Shown here: piece after piece, positions 34,275 through 42,335 of the stretch | How the letters are laid out: the number at the start of each line of letters is the position of its first letter | Numbering within the stretch: the first letter of the stretch is position 1 | Assembly (NCBI RefSeq): GCF_000423185.1 | Contig: NZ_AUHM01000009.1 | Location: 186,001-250,000 of the forward strand | From: Inquilinus limosus DSM 16000 | GTDB taxonomy: Bacteria; Pseudomonadota; Alphaproteobacteria; DSM-16000; Inquilinaceae | DNA length: 64,000 nucleotides | Direction: 5' to 3' | The notes under the pieces: model-generated | Told to the model about the DNA's origin: nothing | What the model saw: only the letters and a program-made list of their open reading frames with translations | The model's database searches: none | Made by a program: the position numbers and the translations under genes

Positions 34275-35663
34275 GTGAGCACGCTCGATCAGGTTCTGTC
34301 GGCCGTCGATGCCGGCCTGGACTCCAGCCTCGACCGGCTGATGGCGTTCCTGCGCCAGCCCAGCATCTCGACCGATCCCGCCTTCAAGAACCAGTGCCGT
34401 GCCGCCGCCGAATGGCTGGCGGCCAGCCTGGGCGAGATCGGCTTCACCGCCGGGGTGCGGCCGACCCCCGGCCACCCGATGGTGGTCGGCCATGCGCCCG
34501 GCGCCGGAGCCGGGCCGTCGATCCTGTTCTACGGCCACTACGACGTCCAGCCGGTCGATCCGCTGGAGCTGTGGGACCATCCGCCCTTCGAACCGCGGAT
34601 CGAGACCGGCGCCGACGGCGTGAAGCGCATCCGCGCCCGCGGCGCCTCCGACGACAAGGGCCAGCTTCTGACTTTTCTCGAGGCCTGCCGCGCCTGGAAG
34701 GCGGTGACCGGCTCCCTGCCCCTTCCGATCACTGTGTTCTGCGAGGGCGAGGAGGAATCGGGCAGCCCCAGCCTGAACCCGTTCCTGGAGGCCAACCGCC
34801 AGGAGCTGTCGAAGGATCTGGCGCTGGTCTGCGACACCGGCATGTGGGATCCGAGGACCCCGGCGATCACCACCAGCCTGCGCGGCATGGTTTACGAGCA
34901 GGTGACGATCACCGCGGCCAATCGCGACCTGCATTCCGGCATGTATGGCGGCTCCGCCCGCAACCCAATCCATGTGCTGGCGAGGATCCTGGCGGCGCTG
35001 CACGACGATGACGGCCGCGTCACCGTGCCCGGCTTCTATGACGGCGTGCCGGAGACGCCGACGCAGCTGAAGGCGCAGTGGCAGTCGATGGGCTTCGACG
35101 AGGCCGACTTCCTGGGCCAGGTCGGCCTGTCGGTCCCGGCCGGGGAGCGCGACCGCACGGCGCTGGAGCGGCTGTGGGCGCGGCCGACGTGCGAGGTCAA
35201 CGGCATCTGGGGCGGCTATACCGGCGAGGGCGCCAAGACGGTGATCCCGTCCCAGGCCCATGCCAAGGTCTCGTTCCGGCTGGTCGGCGACCAGGATCCG
35301 GACAAGGTTCGGGCCGCGTTCCACGATTTCGTGCAGAAGCGGCTTCCGGCCGACTGCTCGGCCAAGTTCTGGTCGCGCGACGGCAGCCCGGCGCTGTCGC
35401 TGCCGATCGACAACCCGGCCCTCACCCGCGCCCGGGGTGCGCTGCAGGAGGAATGGGGCCGCCCTGCGATGCTGGTCGGCTCCGGCGGCTCGATCCCGGT
35501 GGTCGGATCGTTCAAGCGCCTGCTCGGAATGGATTCGCTGCTGGTCGGCTTCGCGCTGGACGACGACCGGGTGCACAGCCCGAACGAGAAATACGACCTG
35601 ACCAGCTTCCACAAGGGCATCCGCTCCTGGGCCCGGATCCTGGCGGCGCTGGCGGAGAAGTAG
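34275..35663 (+). CDS. M20/M25/M40 family metallopeptidase (dipeptidase-like)
   Basis: A 462-aa dizinc hydrolase. Metal ligands are seen in YGHYDVQPVDP, GASDDKGQLL, FCEGEEESGSP, LVCDTGMWD and a late histidine in LTSFHKGIRSW. The lid/dimerisation domain lies at about 195-350. The family cleaves dipeptides or N-acyl amino acids, and the substrate cannot be told. The start is GTG at 34275. Confidence 0.92.
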   Translation: MSTLDQVLSAVDAGLDSSLDRLMAFLRQPSISTDPAFKNQCRAAAEWLAASLGEIGFTAGVRPTPGHPMVVGHAPGAGAGPSILFYGHYDVQPVDPLELWDHPPFEPRIETGADGVKRIRARGASDDKGQLLTFLEACRAWKAVTGSLPLPITVFCEGEEESGSPSLNPFLEANRQELSKDLALVCDTGMWDPRTPAITTSLRGMVYEQVTITAANRDLHSGMYGGSARNPIHVLARILAALHDDDGRVTVPGFYDGVPETPTQLKAQWQSMGFDEADFLGQVGLSVPAGERDRTALERLWARPTCEVNGIWGGYTGEGAKTVIPSQAHAKVSFRLVGDQDPDKVRAAFHDFVQKRLPADCSAKFWSRDGSPALSLPIDNPALTRARGALQEEWGRPAMLVGSGGSIPVVGSFKRLLGMDSLLVGFALDDDRVHSPNEKYDLTSFHKGIRSWARILAALAEK

Positions 35664-35672
35664 GCCGCCACT

Positions 35673-36503
35673 CTACCCCAGGTGAAAGCTGGCCATGGCG
35701 GCGATCCGTCTCCGGTCGCCCGGGTGGCGGTCGCCGCCGCGGCACATGTGGCGCAGCCGGCGCAGCTCGGGCACGCCGCTGCTGCGCAGGTGGTCGAGCA
35801 TCGCGGCGTGGCTGGAGGGCACGGTGATCGTCATCGGCCCTGCCGGCGCAAGGGCCGAGAGCATCGCGACCAGGGCCGCCGCGGTCTCCTGGTTCTCGGC
35901 CAGGACCGGGCCGATCCGGTCCGGATGGCGCAACCCGTAGCCGACCACCCGCCCGTCACGGCGGCAGACCGCGCCGTCGGGATGCTCGCGGAACAGCTCG
36001 CGGAGCCCGGTCGTGCGGTCGGCGCCGAACACCGCGGCGTCGTAGGCGGCGACGGCGGGCAGGTCCGCCTCCGCCATCGGCGCGAGGCCGGGCACCGGCG
36101 GCGCCTCGACCGGCCCCGGCGCCTCCAGAACCACCGAAGCGTCGACATCGACGAAGCCGAGCTTCTCGTAGAGCGGCGCGCCGGCGGGCGAGGCGTCGAG
36201 CAGGATGACGCGGCCGGCCGGCACCGGGGCCAGCGCCGCCTCGACGATGCGGCGGCCGAAGCCGCGCCCCTGCATCGCCGGGTCGGTGCCGACGATGCCG
36301 AGATAGGCCACCCGGCCGTAGTCGACCACCGCCGCCGCGGCACGCAGCGCGCCTTCGGCCTCCAGCACTTGGATCGCCGCATTCGGCATGCGGGACAGCC
36401 GGGCGACGGTCGGCCCGAAGCGCGGACTGCCGTAGGCCGCGGCCAGCAGCGCCGTCAGCGCCTCCGCCTCCTCCGGCCGCATCCGCCGGCAGATCGGCGT
36501 CAT
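35673..36503 (-). CDS. GNAT family N-acetyltransferase, two-domain
   Basis: The 276-aa protein has an N-terminal GNAT domain with the acetyl-CoA loop MQGRGFGRRI (about residues 77-86). A second degenerate acetyltransferase-like domain (about 140-276) follows, ending in a Cys/His-containing RHMCRGGDRHP tail. YitH-like proteins share this layout, and the acceptor is unknown. Its ATG overlaps the stop of the EamA gene... the EamA gene follows on the same strand, upstream, with a 4-bp ATGA overlap. Confidence 0.85.
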   Translation of the reverse strand: MTPICRRMRPEEAEALTALLAAAYGSPRFGPTVARLSRMPNAAIQVLEAEGALRAAAAVVDYGRVAYLGIVGTDPAMQGRGFGRRIVEAALAPVPAGRVILLDASPAGAPLYEKLGFVDVDASVVLEAPGPVEAPPVPGLAPMAEADLPAVAAYDAAVFGADRTTGLRELFREHPDGAVCRRDGRVVGYGLRHPDRIGPVLAENQETAAALVAMLSALAPAGPMTITVPSSHAAMLDHLRSSGVPELRRLRHMCRGGDRHPGDRRRIAAMASFHLG

Positions 36504-36937
36504 CCGACCGCCACCAGCACCGCGCCGCCGCCGATCAGCGCCACGCCGAGCCAGGCGACCCCGGACAGCGTCTCGCCCAGGAAGATCGCGCCGAACACCG
36601 CCACCAGCACGACGCTGAGCTTGTCGATCGGCGCCACCTGCCCCGCCTGGCCGAGCTTCAGCGCCCGGAAGTAGCAGAGCCAGGAGGCCCCGGTCGCCAG
36701 GCCGGACAGGACCAGAAAGGCCCAGGTCCGCCCGGAGATCGAGGAGGCCGGCTGGAACTGCCCGGTGACGGCAACGATGCCGCCGATCGCCAGCAGGATG
36801 ACGACGGTGCGGATGAAGGTGGCGAGGTCGGAGCTGATCGCTTCGACCCCGACCTTGGCGAAGATCGCGGTCAGGGCGGCGAAGGCGGCGGACAGCAGCG
36901 CCCAGAACTGCCATGAGGAGAGAAGGCCGGATTTCAT
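36500..36937 (-). CDS. Half-size EamA family membrane protein
   Basis: The 145-aa protein has about five hydrophobic helices and a single EamA repeat, against two in standard transporters. It starts at MKSGLLSSWQFWALLSAAFA and ends LGVALIGGGAVLVAVG. The segment GETLSGVAWLGVALIGGGAV is the usual end of an EamA repeat. Such proteins may dimerise, as SMR transporters do. The substrate is unknown. It is translationally coupled to the GNAT gene. Confidence 0.82.
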   Translation of the reverse strand: MKSGLLSSWQFWALLSAAFAALTAIFAKVGVEAISSDLATFIRTVVILLAIGGIVAVTGQFQPASSISGRTWAFLVLSGLATGASWLCYFRALKLGQAGQVAPIDKLSVVLVAVFGAIFLGETLSGVAWLGVALIGGGAVLVAVG

Positions 36938-37079
36938 GCGGGTCGACTCGCTGCAGGAGCACCATGCCACCTTGGCCCCGATCCCGAGCGCAGCGGAAGG
37001 GGCCGCGGCGACGCGCCTGCCATGTGACGGCGGGCGCATGATGCTTGCAGGTGCTGGATCGGGTGGTTATTTTCAAAGC

Positions 37080-37763
37080 ATGGACTTTGACAATAATCCC
37101 CGGGAGCCGGCGACGGCGGCGGAGCGGCTGCTCCTGCTGCTGAAGACGCGCGGCAGCCAGAGCGCCGCGGCACTCGGCGCCGCGCTCGGCACCACCGGGG
37201 AGGCGGCGCGGCAGCAGCTGGTCAAGCTGGCCGAGGCCGGGCTCGTCGACTCGGCGCCGCAGCGCGCCGGGGTCGGCCGGCCGGTCCAGCTCTGGTCCCT
37301 CACGGAGGCCGGCCACGCCCGGTTCCCCGACGGCCATGCCGATATGGTGGCAGGGCTGATCGCCGGCATCCGGCGCGAGCTGGGCGAGGCAGCGCTCGAC
37401 CGGCTGATCGCGGCGCGCGAGGCCGAGACCACCGCCCGCTATGCCGATGCCGTGGCCGGCGCAACGACGCTGCGCGACCGGGTCGCGACCCTGGCTGGCC
37501 TTCGAACGCGTGAGGGCTACATGGCTGGGTGGGAGGAAGACGAAAACGGCTTCCTTCTGGTCGAGAATCATTGTCCGATCTGCGCCGCGGCGGCGGCCTG
37601 CCAGGGCTTCTGCCGCTCCGAGCTCGACTTGTTCCGCCGCGTGCTCGGGCCCGAGGCCCGGGTGGAGCGGACGGAGCACATCCAGGCGGGGGCGCGCCGT
37701 TGCGCCTACCGTATCCTTCCGCAACCAAGCCGATCAGAAAGTGAGCACGACCATGGCGTTTGA
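37080..37763 (+). CDS. SufR-like winged-helix regulator with C-terminal cysteine cluster
   Basis: The 227-aa protein has an N-terminal winged helix (about 12-75, AAALGAALGTTGEAARQQLV). Its C-terminal domain contains NHCPICAAAAACQGFC and a late ARRCAYRI cysteine. This spacing resembles the Fe-S ligand set of SufR-type regulators. Such proteins sense iron-sulfur or oxidative stress. The last 11 bp overlap the start of sodB, so the two are co-translated and sodB is a likely target. The ATG at 37080 was chosen because the family fold begins there. Confidence 0.85.
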   Translation: MDFDNNPREPATAAERLLLLLKTRGSQSAAALGAALGTTGEAARQQLVKLAEAGLVDSAPQRAGVGRPVQLWSLTEAGHARFPDGHADMVAGLIAGIRRELGEAALDRLIAAREAETTARYADAVAGATTLRDRVATLAGLRTREGYMAGWEEDENGFLLVENHCPICAAAAACQGFCRSELDLFRRVLGPEARVERTEHIQAGARRCAYRILPQPSRSESEHDHGV

Positions 37764-38361
37764 ACTCCCCTCGCTGCCCTACTCGCACAACGCCCTCGCC
37801 GAGCGCGGCATGTGCCAGGAGACGCTGGAGCTGCATCACGGCAAGCACCACCAGGCCTATGTCACGGCGCTGAACGGCTTCGTCGAGAAGGACGATTCGC
37901 TGAAGGGCAAGTCGCTCGACGAGATCGTCACCTTCGCCTACGGCAAGGACAACCTGGCGCCGGTGTTCAACAATGCCGGGCAGCACTGGAACCACATCCT
38001 GTTCTGGCAGAACCTGTCGCCGAAGGGCGGCGCCATCCCGGGCGCGCTCGAGGCCAAGCTGAACTCCGACTTCGGCAGCGTCCAGGCCTTCAAGGACGCC
38101 TTCAAGGCGGCTGCGATCGGCCAGTTCGGCTCCGGCTGGGCCTGGCTGGTGCTGGGCCAGGACGGCAAGCTGAAGGTCACCAAGACCCCGAACGGCTCGA
38201 ACCCGCTCGCCACCGGCGAGGGTAAGGTCCTGCTCGGCCTCGACGTGTGGGAGCACAGCTACTATCTGGACTTCCGCAACCGCCGTCCGGACTACGCCCA
38301 GAACTTCCTCGACAAGCTCGCCAACTACGACTTCGCCGAGGCCCAGCTGAAGGCCGCCTGA
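37753..38361 (+). CDS. sodB: Superoxide dismutase [Fe]
   Basis: The 202-aa enzyme removes superoxide. Metal ligands are in ELHHGKHHQAYV (first His), NAGQHWNHILFW (second His) and LDVWEHSYYLDFRN (Asp and His). WNHILFWQNLSP and the Gln before it favour the iron form. The start MAFELPSLPYSHNAL overlaps the 3' end of the SufR-like gene. A strong hairpin follows the gene. Confidence 0.95.
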   Translation: MAFELPSLPYSHNALAERGMCQETLELHHGKHHQAYVTALNGFVEKDDSLKGKSLDEIVTFAYGKDNLAPVFNNAGQHWNHILFWQNLSPKGGAIPGALEAKLNSDFGSVQAFKDAFKAAAIGQFGSGWAWLVLGQDGKLKVTKTPNGSNPLATGEGKVLLGLDVWEHSYYLDFRNRRPDYAQNFLDKLANYDFAEAQLKAA

Positions 38362-38369
38362 CGCCGATC

Positions 38370-38400
38370 CCGCCCGCCGGTCCGGCCGACCGGCGGGCGG
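38370..38400 (+). terminator. Hairpin terminator after sodB
   Basis: A perfect 13-bp stem CCGCCCGCCGGTC with its complement closes a 5-base loop, 9 bp past sodB. No T-tract is present. Confidence 0.6.
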
Positions 38401-38429
38401 CTCCTACCGATGGCCGTCAGGAACCCACC

Positions 38430-38993
38430 TTGGTCGCGCGTACCTCGCTTCGTCTGAACCCGGACCCGCATCACCCGCCGGCGGTCTCCCGCACCCGCTT
38501 CGCCGAGGCGTTGTCCCGCCTGACCGCGACCGTCTGCGTGGTCGGGGCGACCGAGGCCGACGGCACCCGCCACGGGCGCACGGCCACGGCGGTGATGTCT
38601 CTGGCGGCCGAGCCGCCGACCATGCTGGTCTCGATCGACCGCACCAGCGCCATGGCCGGCGTGATCGAGGCGACCGAGGGCTTCTCCGTCGCCATGCTGG
38701 CCGAGGACCAGTCCGAGGTCGCCGACGCCTTCGCCGGCAAGCTGCCGATCCCCCGGTCCGAACGCTTCTCCCGCGGCACCTGGTCCGCTTGGCCGTCCGG
38801 CCGACCGAAGCTGGAGGGTGCGGTCGCCGTGGTCGATTGCCACCTGATCGGCCTGACCGAGGTGACCACCCATATCCTGTTCGTCGGCCTCGTCACCGAG
38901 GTCGAGACCCGCGACGCCTCGCCCCTGCTCTGGAGCCTGCGCCGCTACGCCAGCGTCGCGGCACGCCGGGCCGCCGGGCCTGACGAGGACTGA
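38430..38993 (+). CDS. Flavin reductase-like domain protein
   Basis: The roughly 187-aa protein has an FMN-binding split-barrel fold (RFAEALSRLTATVCVVGATE, TAVMSLAAEPPTMLVSIDRT, FSVAMLAEDQSEVADAFAG). Family members reduce FMN with NADH for a partner monooxygenase, or bind flavin only. No in-frame ATG precedes the domain closely, so a TTG at 38430 with AGGA 7 bases upstream is proposed. An earlier start within the frame is possible. Confidence 0.8.
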   Translation: MVARTSLRLNPDPHHPPAVSRTRFAEALSRLTATVCVVGATEADGTRHGRTATAVMSLAAEPPTMLVSIDRTSAMAGVIEATEGFSVAMLAEDQSEVADAFAGKLPIPRSERFSRGTWSAWPSGRPKLEGAVAVVDCHLIGLTEVTTHILFVGLVTEVETRDASPLLWSLRRYASVAARRAAGPDED

Positions 38994-39030
38994 CGCCGGC
39001 GCTGCCGGCATCGGAGGGCAGGCGCCTCCT

Positions 39031-39702
39031 CTAATGCTCGTGCCCGTGCTCCCCGTCCTCCGGCAGGTCAAGCTTGAACACTTCCTTCAGTTCCGAGATC
39101 TGCCCCGGCGACAGCAGGCGCGGATTGAGGCCGCGCAGCAGCAGGTGCAGCTTCGCCGTCTCCTCCAGCTCCTCGGTGGCGTAGGCCGCCGCCTCCAGGC
39201 TCTCGCCCGCCACCACCGGGCCGTGGTTGGCCAGCAGCACCGAGGAGTAGCGGCCGGCCAGGCCGCGGATGGCGTCGGCCACCGCGGGGTCGCCCGGCCG
39301 ATAGTACGGCACCAGCGCCGTCGCCCCGACCCGCATCAGGTAATAGGCGGTCAGCGGCGGCAGCACCGCCTTGGGGTCGATGCCCGGCAGCATCGACACG
39401 GCGACCGAATGGGTCGAGTGCAGGTGCACGATGGCGCGGGCCGAGCCGCGCGTCTCGTAGAGAGCGCCGTGCAGCGGGATCTCCTTGGTCGGCTTGTCGC
39501 CCGACAGCAGCCGCCCCTCCGCGTCGAGCCGCGACAGCCGCGCCGGATCGAGGAAGCCGAGCGAGGCGTTGGTCGGCGTCACCAGCCAGCCGCCGTCGTC
39601 GAGCCGCACGCTGATGTTGCCGGAGGAGCCGGGCGTCAGCCCGCGCTCGAACAGCGAGCGGCCGAAGCGGCAGATGTCCTCGCGCAGCTTGGTCTCGTCC
39701 AT
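39031..39702 (-). CDS. otnC: 3-oxo-tetronate 4-phosphate decarboxylase (class II aldolase family)
   Basis: The 223-aa protein has a class II aldolase/adducin fold with TPGSSGNISVRLDDG and the zinc site in VHLHSTHSVAVS plus a later LLANHGPVVAG. In the OtnC pathway it decarboxylates 3-oxo-tetronate 4-phosphate to dihydroxyacetone phosphate. The assignment is by fold and by the adjoining kinase, dehydrogenase and isomerase genes. The start is MDETKLREDICRFGRSL at 39702. It lies 22 bp after the LacI-type regulator gene. The C-terminus ends in a His/Glu-rich GEHGHEH. Confidence 0.88.
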   Translation of the reverse strand: MDETKLREDICRFGRSLFERGLTPGSSGNISVRLDDGGWLVTPTNASLGFLDPARLSRLDAEGRLLSGDKPTKEIPLHGALYETRGSARAIVHLHSTHSVAVSMLPGIDPKAVLPPLTAYYLMRVGATALVPYYRPGDPAVADAIRGLAGRYSSVLLANHGPVVAGESLEAAAYATEELEETAKLHLLLRGLNPRLLSPGQISELKEVFKLDLPEDGEHGHEH

Positions 39703-39724
39703 GGATTCGTCCTTCCGATAGCGA

Positions 39725-40729
39725 TCACGCCGTGGCGCCGGTGATGAGCTCGAAACCGAGATCGACGACCGCCGATGGCTCGCGACCGCAGACCAGCCGC
39801 GCCCCGACCTCGCCCATCTGCACCCGCGGCGAACGGATGGTGGAGAGCGGCTGCGGCAGCGCCTGGGCCAGGTCGAGCCCGTTGAAGCCGAACAGCGCCA
39901 CCCGGTCCGGCACGGCGAGACCGCGGGCGAGGCACAGGAAATAGCCGCCCATCGCCATATCGTCGTTGGAGAAATAGACCGCATCGACCCTGGCGCCACG
40001 GTCGAGGATGCGGGCCAGCCCCTCCCGCCCCGAGGCGGCGGAGGACCGGCCCGGCAGAAGCTCGGTCGCGACCAGGGCCGCCGGGCTCTCCGCCAGCGCC
40101 TCGCGGAAACCCTCGAACCGCTTGGCCGCGCGCCGGTCATGGCCGAGATCGTGGCCGACATAGGCGAGGCGGCGATAGCCGCGCTCGACCAGGTGGCGGG
40201 CGCTGGCCCGCCCGACGGCGCGGTTCGACAGGCCGACGACGATGTCGAGCCCGGTGCCGTCGAGGTCCATCAGCTCGGCCACCCGGATTCCGGCATTGGC
40301 GAGCATCGCCCGGCCGCGGTCGGTGTGCTCCAGCCCGGTGACGATCAGCCCGGCCGGGCGCCAGGCCAGCATCGCCTCGATCAGCCCCTCCTCCCGCTCC
40401 GGGTCGTAGTCGGTGACGCCGACGACCAGCCGGAACCCGGCCGCGTCGAGCACGCCTTCCACCCCGCGCAGCACATCGGGAAAGACGATGTTGGCGAGCG
40501 ACGGGATGATCACCCCGACCAGGTTCGAACCGGCGGAGGACAGCGTGCCGGCCAAGCGGTTCGGCACGTAGCCGAGGCGCCGAACGATCTCCAGCACCCG
40601 ATCGCGCGTCTCGGCGGCCACCGGCCCGCCGCGCAGCACCCGCGACGCGGTGATCTTGCTGACCCCGGCGGCGCGCGCGACATCCGCCAGCGTGATGCCC
40701 CTGGGATCGGGCCTTCTCGTGCGCGCCAT
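39725..40729 (-). CDS. LacI family transcriptional regulator of acid-sugar catabolism
   Basis: The 334-aa repressor has an N-terminal LacI helix-turn-helix (about residues 10-60, TLADVARAAGVSKITASRVL). A periplasmic-binding-like effector domain follows. The start MARTRRPDPRGITLADVARA fits the family; upstream in-frame residues are not conserved in style. Two LacI-type palindromes lie in the divergent promoter region, so it probably controls both otnC and the MFS/ltnD/otnI/otnK operon. Ligand inferred: an aldonate such as threonate or erythronate, or a pathway intermediate. Confidence 0.92.
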   Translation of the reverse strand: MARTRRPDPRGITLADVARAAGVSKITASRVLRGGPVAAETRDRVLEIVRRLGYVPNRLAGTLSSAGSNLVGVIIPSLANIVFPDVLRGVEGVLDAAGFRLVVGVTDYDPEREEGLIEAMLAWRPAGLIVTGLEHTDRGRAMLANAGIRVAELMDLDGTGLDIVVGLSNRAVGRASARHLVERGYRRLAYVGHDLGHDRRAAKRFEGFREALAESPAALVATELLPGRSSAASGREGLARILDRGARVDAVYFSNDDMAMGGYFLCLARGLAVPDRVALFGFNGLDLAQALPQPLSTIRSPRVQMGEVGARLVCGREPSAVVDLGFELITGATA

Positions 40730-40873
40730 CAGGACACTGCCTCCCGGGATCTGCGTCGACTCGGCCCCCATCATCCCCGCATCCCGGGTGCGAGCGGAAG
40801 CCCTCGCACCGCCCGGCTCCAGCCGCCTCGCAGCCTCGCTCTTGACGCCGTTGCCAGCTTCGCCCATGAGTGT

Positions 40874-40887
40874 TGATACCGATATCA
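40874..40887. promoter_or_regulatory. LacI-type operator 1
   Basis: TGATACCGATATCA is a near-palindrome with the central CG typical of LacI operators. It is shared in its left half (TGATACCG) with a second site 66 bp away. Confidence 0.65.
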
Positions 40888-40939
40888 TTCCGGCGTCGCA
40901 GAATCCAACCCTTTGGGAAGATTGGCGGCAATCCGGAGA

Positions 40940-40953
40940 TGATACCGGCGTCA
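40940..40953. promoter_or_regulatory. LacI-type operator 2
   Basis: TGATACCGGCGTCA has matching outer TGA/TCA and central CCGG. It lies 33 bp before the original ATG of the transporter gene. Confidence 0.6.
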
Positions 40954-41011
40954 ATGTCCGTCACGGACGAGCCGAGGGAGGAAGGATGAGCGTCCAAGCC
41001 ATGCCGTTGCC

Positions 41012-42313
41012 GTGCGAAGCGGCGGGAGCGATCGAGAAGCGGGTCTACCGGACGAGAAGCGGGTCTACCGGAAGGTGTTCTGGCGCATCGTGCCGTTCCT
41101 GATGCTGTGTTACGTGATCGCCTATCTCGATCGCGTGAATGTCGGCTTCGCCAAGCTGCAGATGTCGCAGGACCTCGGCTTCAGCGAGGCGGTGTTCGGC
41201 CTGGGCGCCGGCATCTTCTTCGTCGGCTATTTCCTGTTCGAGGTGCCGAGCAACATCATCCTGCACCGGGTCGGCGCCCGGGTCTGGATCGCCCGGATCA
41301 TGATCACCTGGGGCATCGTCTCCGCCGCCTTCATGTTCGTGCCCTCGGCACCGTGGTTCTACGCCCTGCGCTTCCTGCTGGGCTTGGCCGAGGCCGGCTT
41401 CTACCCCGGCATCATCCTGTACCTGACCTACTGGTATCCGTCGCACCGTCGGGCCAAGATCATCGCCGTGTTCATGGCCGCCATCCCGGTTTCCGGCATC
41501 TTCGGCAATCCGCTGTCCGGCTGGATCATGGACGCTTTCCACGAGACGCACGGCCTGGCCGGCTGGCAGTGGATGTTCCTGATCGAGGCGATCCCCGCCG
41601 TGCTGATCGGCCTCGCCGTGCTTTTCGTGCTGGACAACAGCGTCCGCGAGGCGAAGTGGCTGACCGAGGAGGAGAAGGCGGTGATCGAGCGCGAGATCGC
41701 GGCCGATGCCAAGGGCAAGGACAGCCCCGCCTCGCTCGGCGCGGTGTTCCGCGACGGCCGGGTCTGGCTGTCCTGCTTCATCTACTTCGCCTTCGTCTCG
41801 GGCCAGTACGGGCTGACCTTCTGGATGCCGACCCTGGTCAAGGCGACCGGCGTCACCGGCAACCTCAACATCGGCCTGATCAGCGCCATCCCCTTCCTGT
41901 GCGCCGTCGTCGCCATGATTCTGTTCGGGCAGAGCGCCGACCGGCGCCGCGAGCGCCGCTGGCATCTGGTGATCCCGGCGACCATGGGCGCGGTCGGCTT
42001 CGTCGTCGCCGCGACCGCCAGCGACACGACGATCGCGATCGCCTTCCTCTCGCTGGCCGCGGCCGGCGTCCTGACCTGCGCGCCGCTGTTCTGGTCGCTG
42101 CCGACCGCCTTCCTGCACGGCGCGGCCGCGGCGGCCGGCATCGCGATGATCAACTCGATCGGCAACCTGGCCGGCTTCGCCAGCCCTTACGCCATCGGCC
42201 TGTTGAAGGACCTGACCGGCAGCACCGAATTCGGCATGTATATGCTTGCGATCATGCTGGTGCTGGGCGCCGCCGCCGTCCTGACCACCCCCGCGAAGCT
42301 CGTCAACCGCTAG
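41012..42313 (+). CDS. MFS transporter of the anion/tartrate type, N-terminus shifted by a tandem duplication
   Basis: The 433-aa frame encodes a 12-helix major facilitator of the ACS family (PFLMLCYVIAYLDRVNVGFA, GLAEAGFYPGIILYLTYWYP). It probably imports the acid sugar of the cluster. The only strong ribosome binding site (GGAGGAAGG) precedes ATG 40986, in another frame. A perfect 20-bp duplication (41033-41052 and 41053-41072) separates that start from the transporter frame. Removing one copy joins MSVQAM...AIEKRVYR to KVFWRIVPF. As it stands, translation would need the GTG at 41012 or a frameshift. Confidence 0.85.
   Translation: MRSGGSDREAGLPDEKRVYRKVFWRIVPFLMLCYVIAYLDRVNVGFAKLQMSQDLGFSEAVFGLGAGIFFVGYFLFEVPSNIILHRVGARVWIARIMITWGIVSAAFMFVPSAPWFYALRFLLGLAEAGFYPGIILYLTYWYPSHRRAKIIAVFMAAIPVSGIFGNPLSGWIMDAFHETHGLAGWQWMFLIEAIPAVLIGLAVLFVLDNSVREAKWLTEEEKAVIEREIAADAKGKDSPASLGAVFRDGRVWLSCFIYFAFVSGQYGLTFWMPTLVKATGVTGNLNIGLISAIPFLCAVVAMILFGQSADRRRERRWHLVIPATMGAVGFVVAATASDTTIAIAFLSLAAAGVLTCAPLFWSLPTAFLHGAAAAAGIAMINSIGNLAGFASPYAIGLLKDLTGSTEFGMYMLAIMLVLGAAAVLTTPAKLVNR
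41033..41072 (+). repeat. Perfect 20-bp tandem duplication at the start of the MFS gene
   Basis: CGAGAAGCGGGTCTACCGGA occurs twice, head to tail, with no spacer. Twenty bases are not a multiple of three, so the duplication changes the reading frame. Confidence 0.97.
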
Positions 42314-42335
42314 GATCGGACGAGGGAGAACCAAA

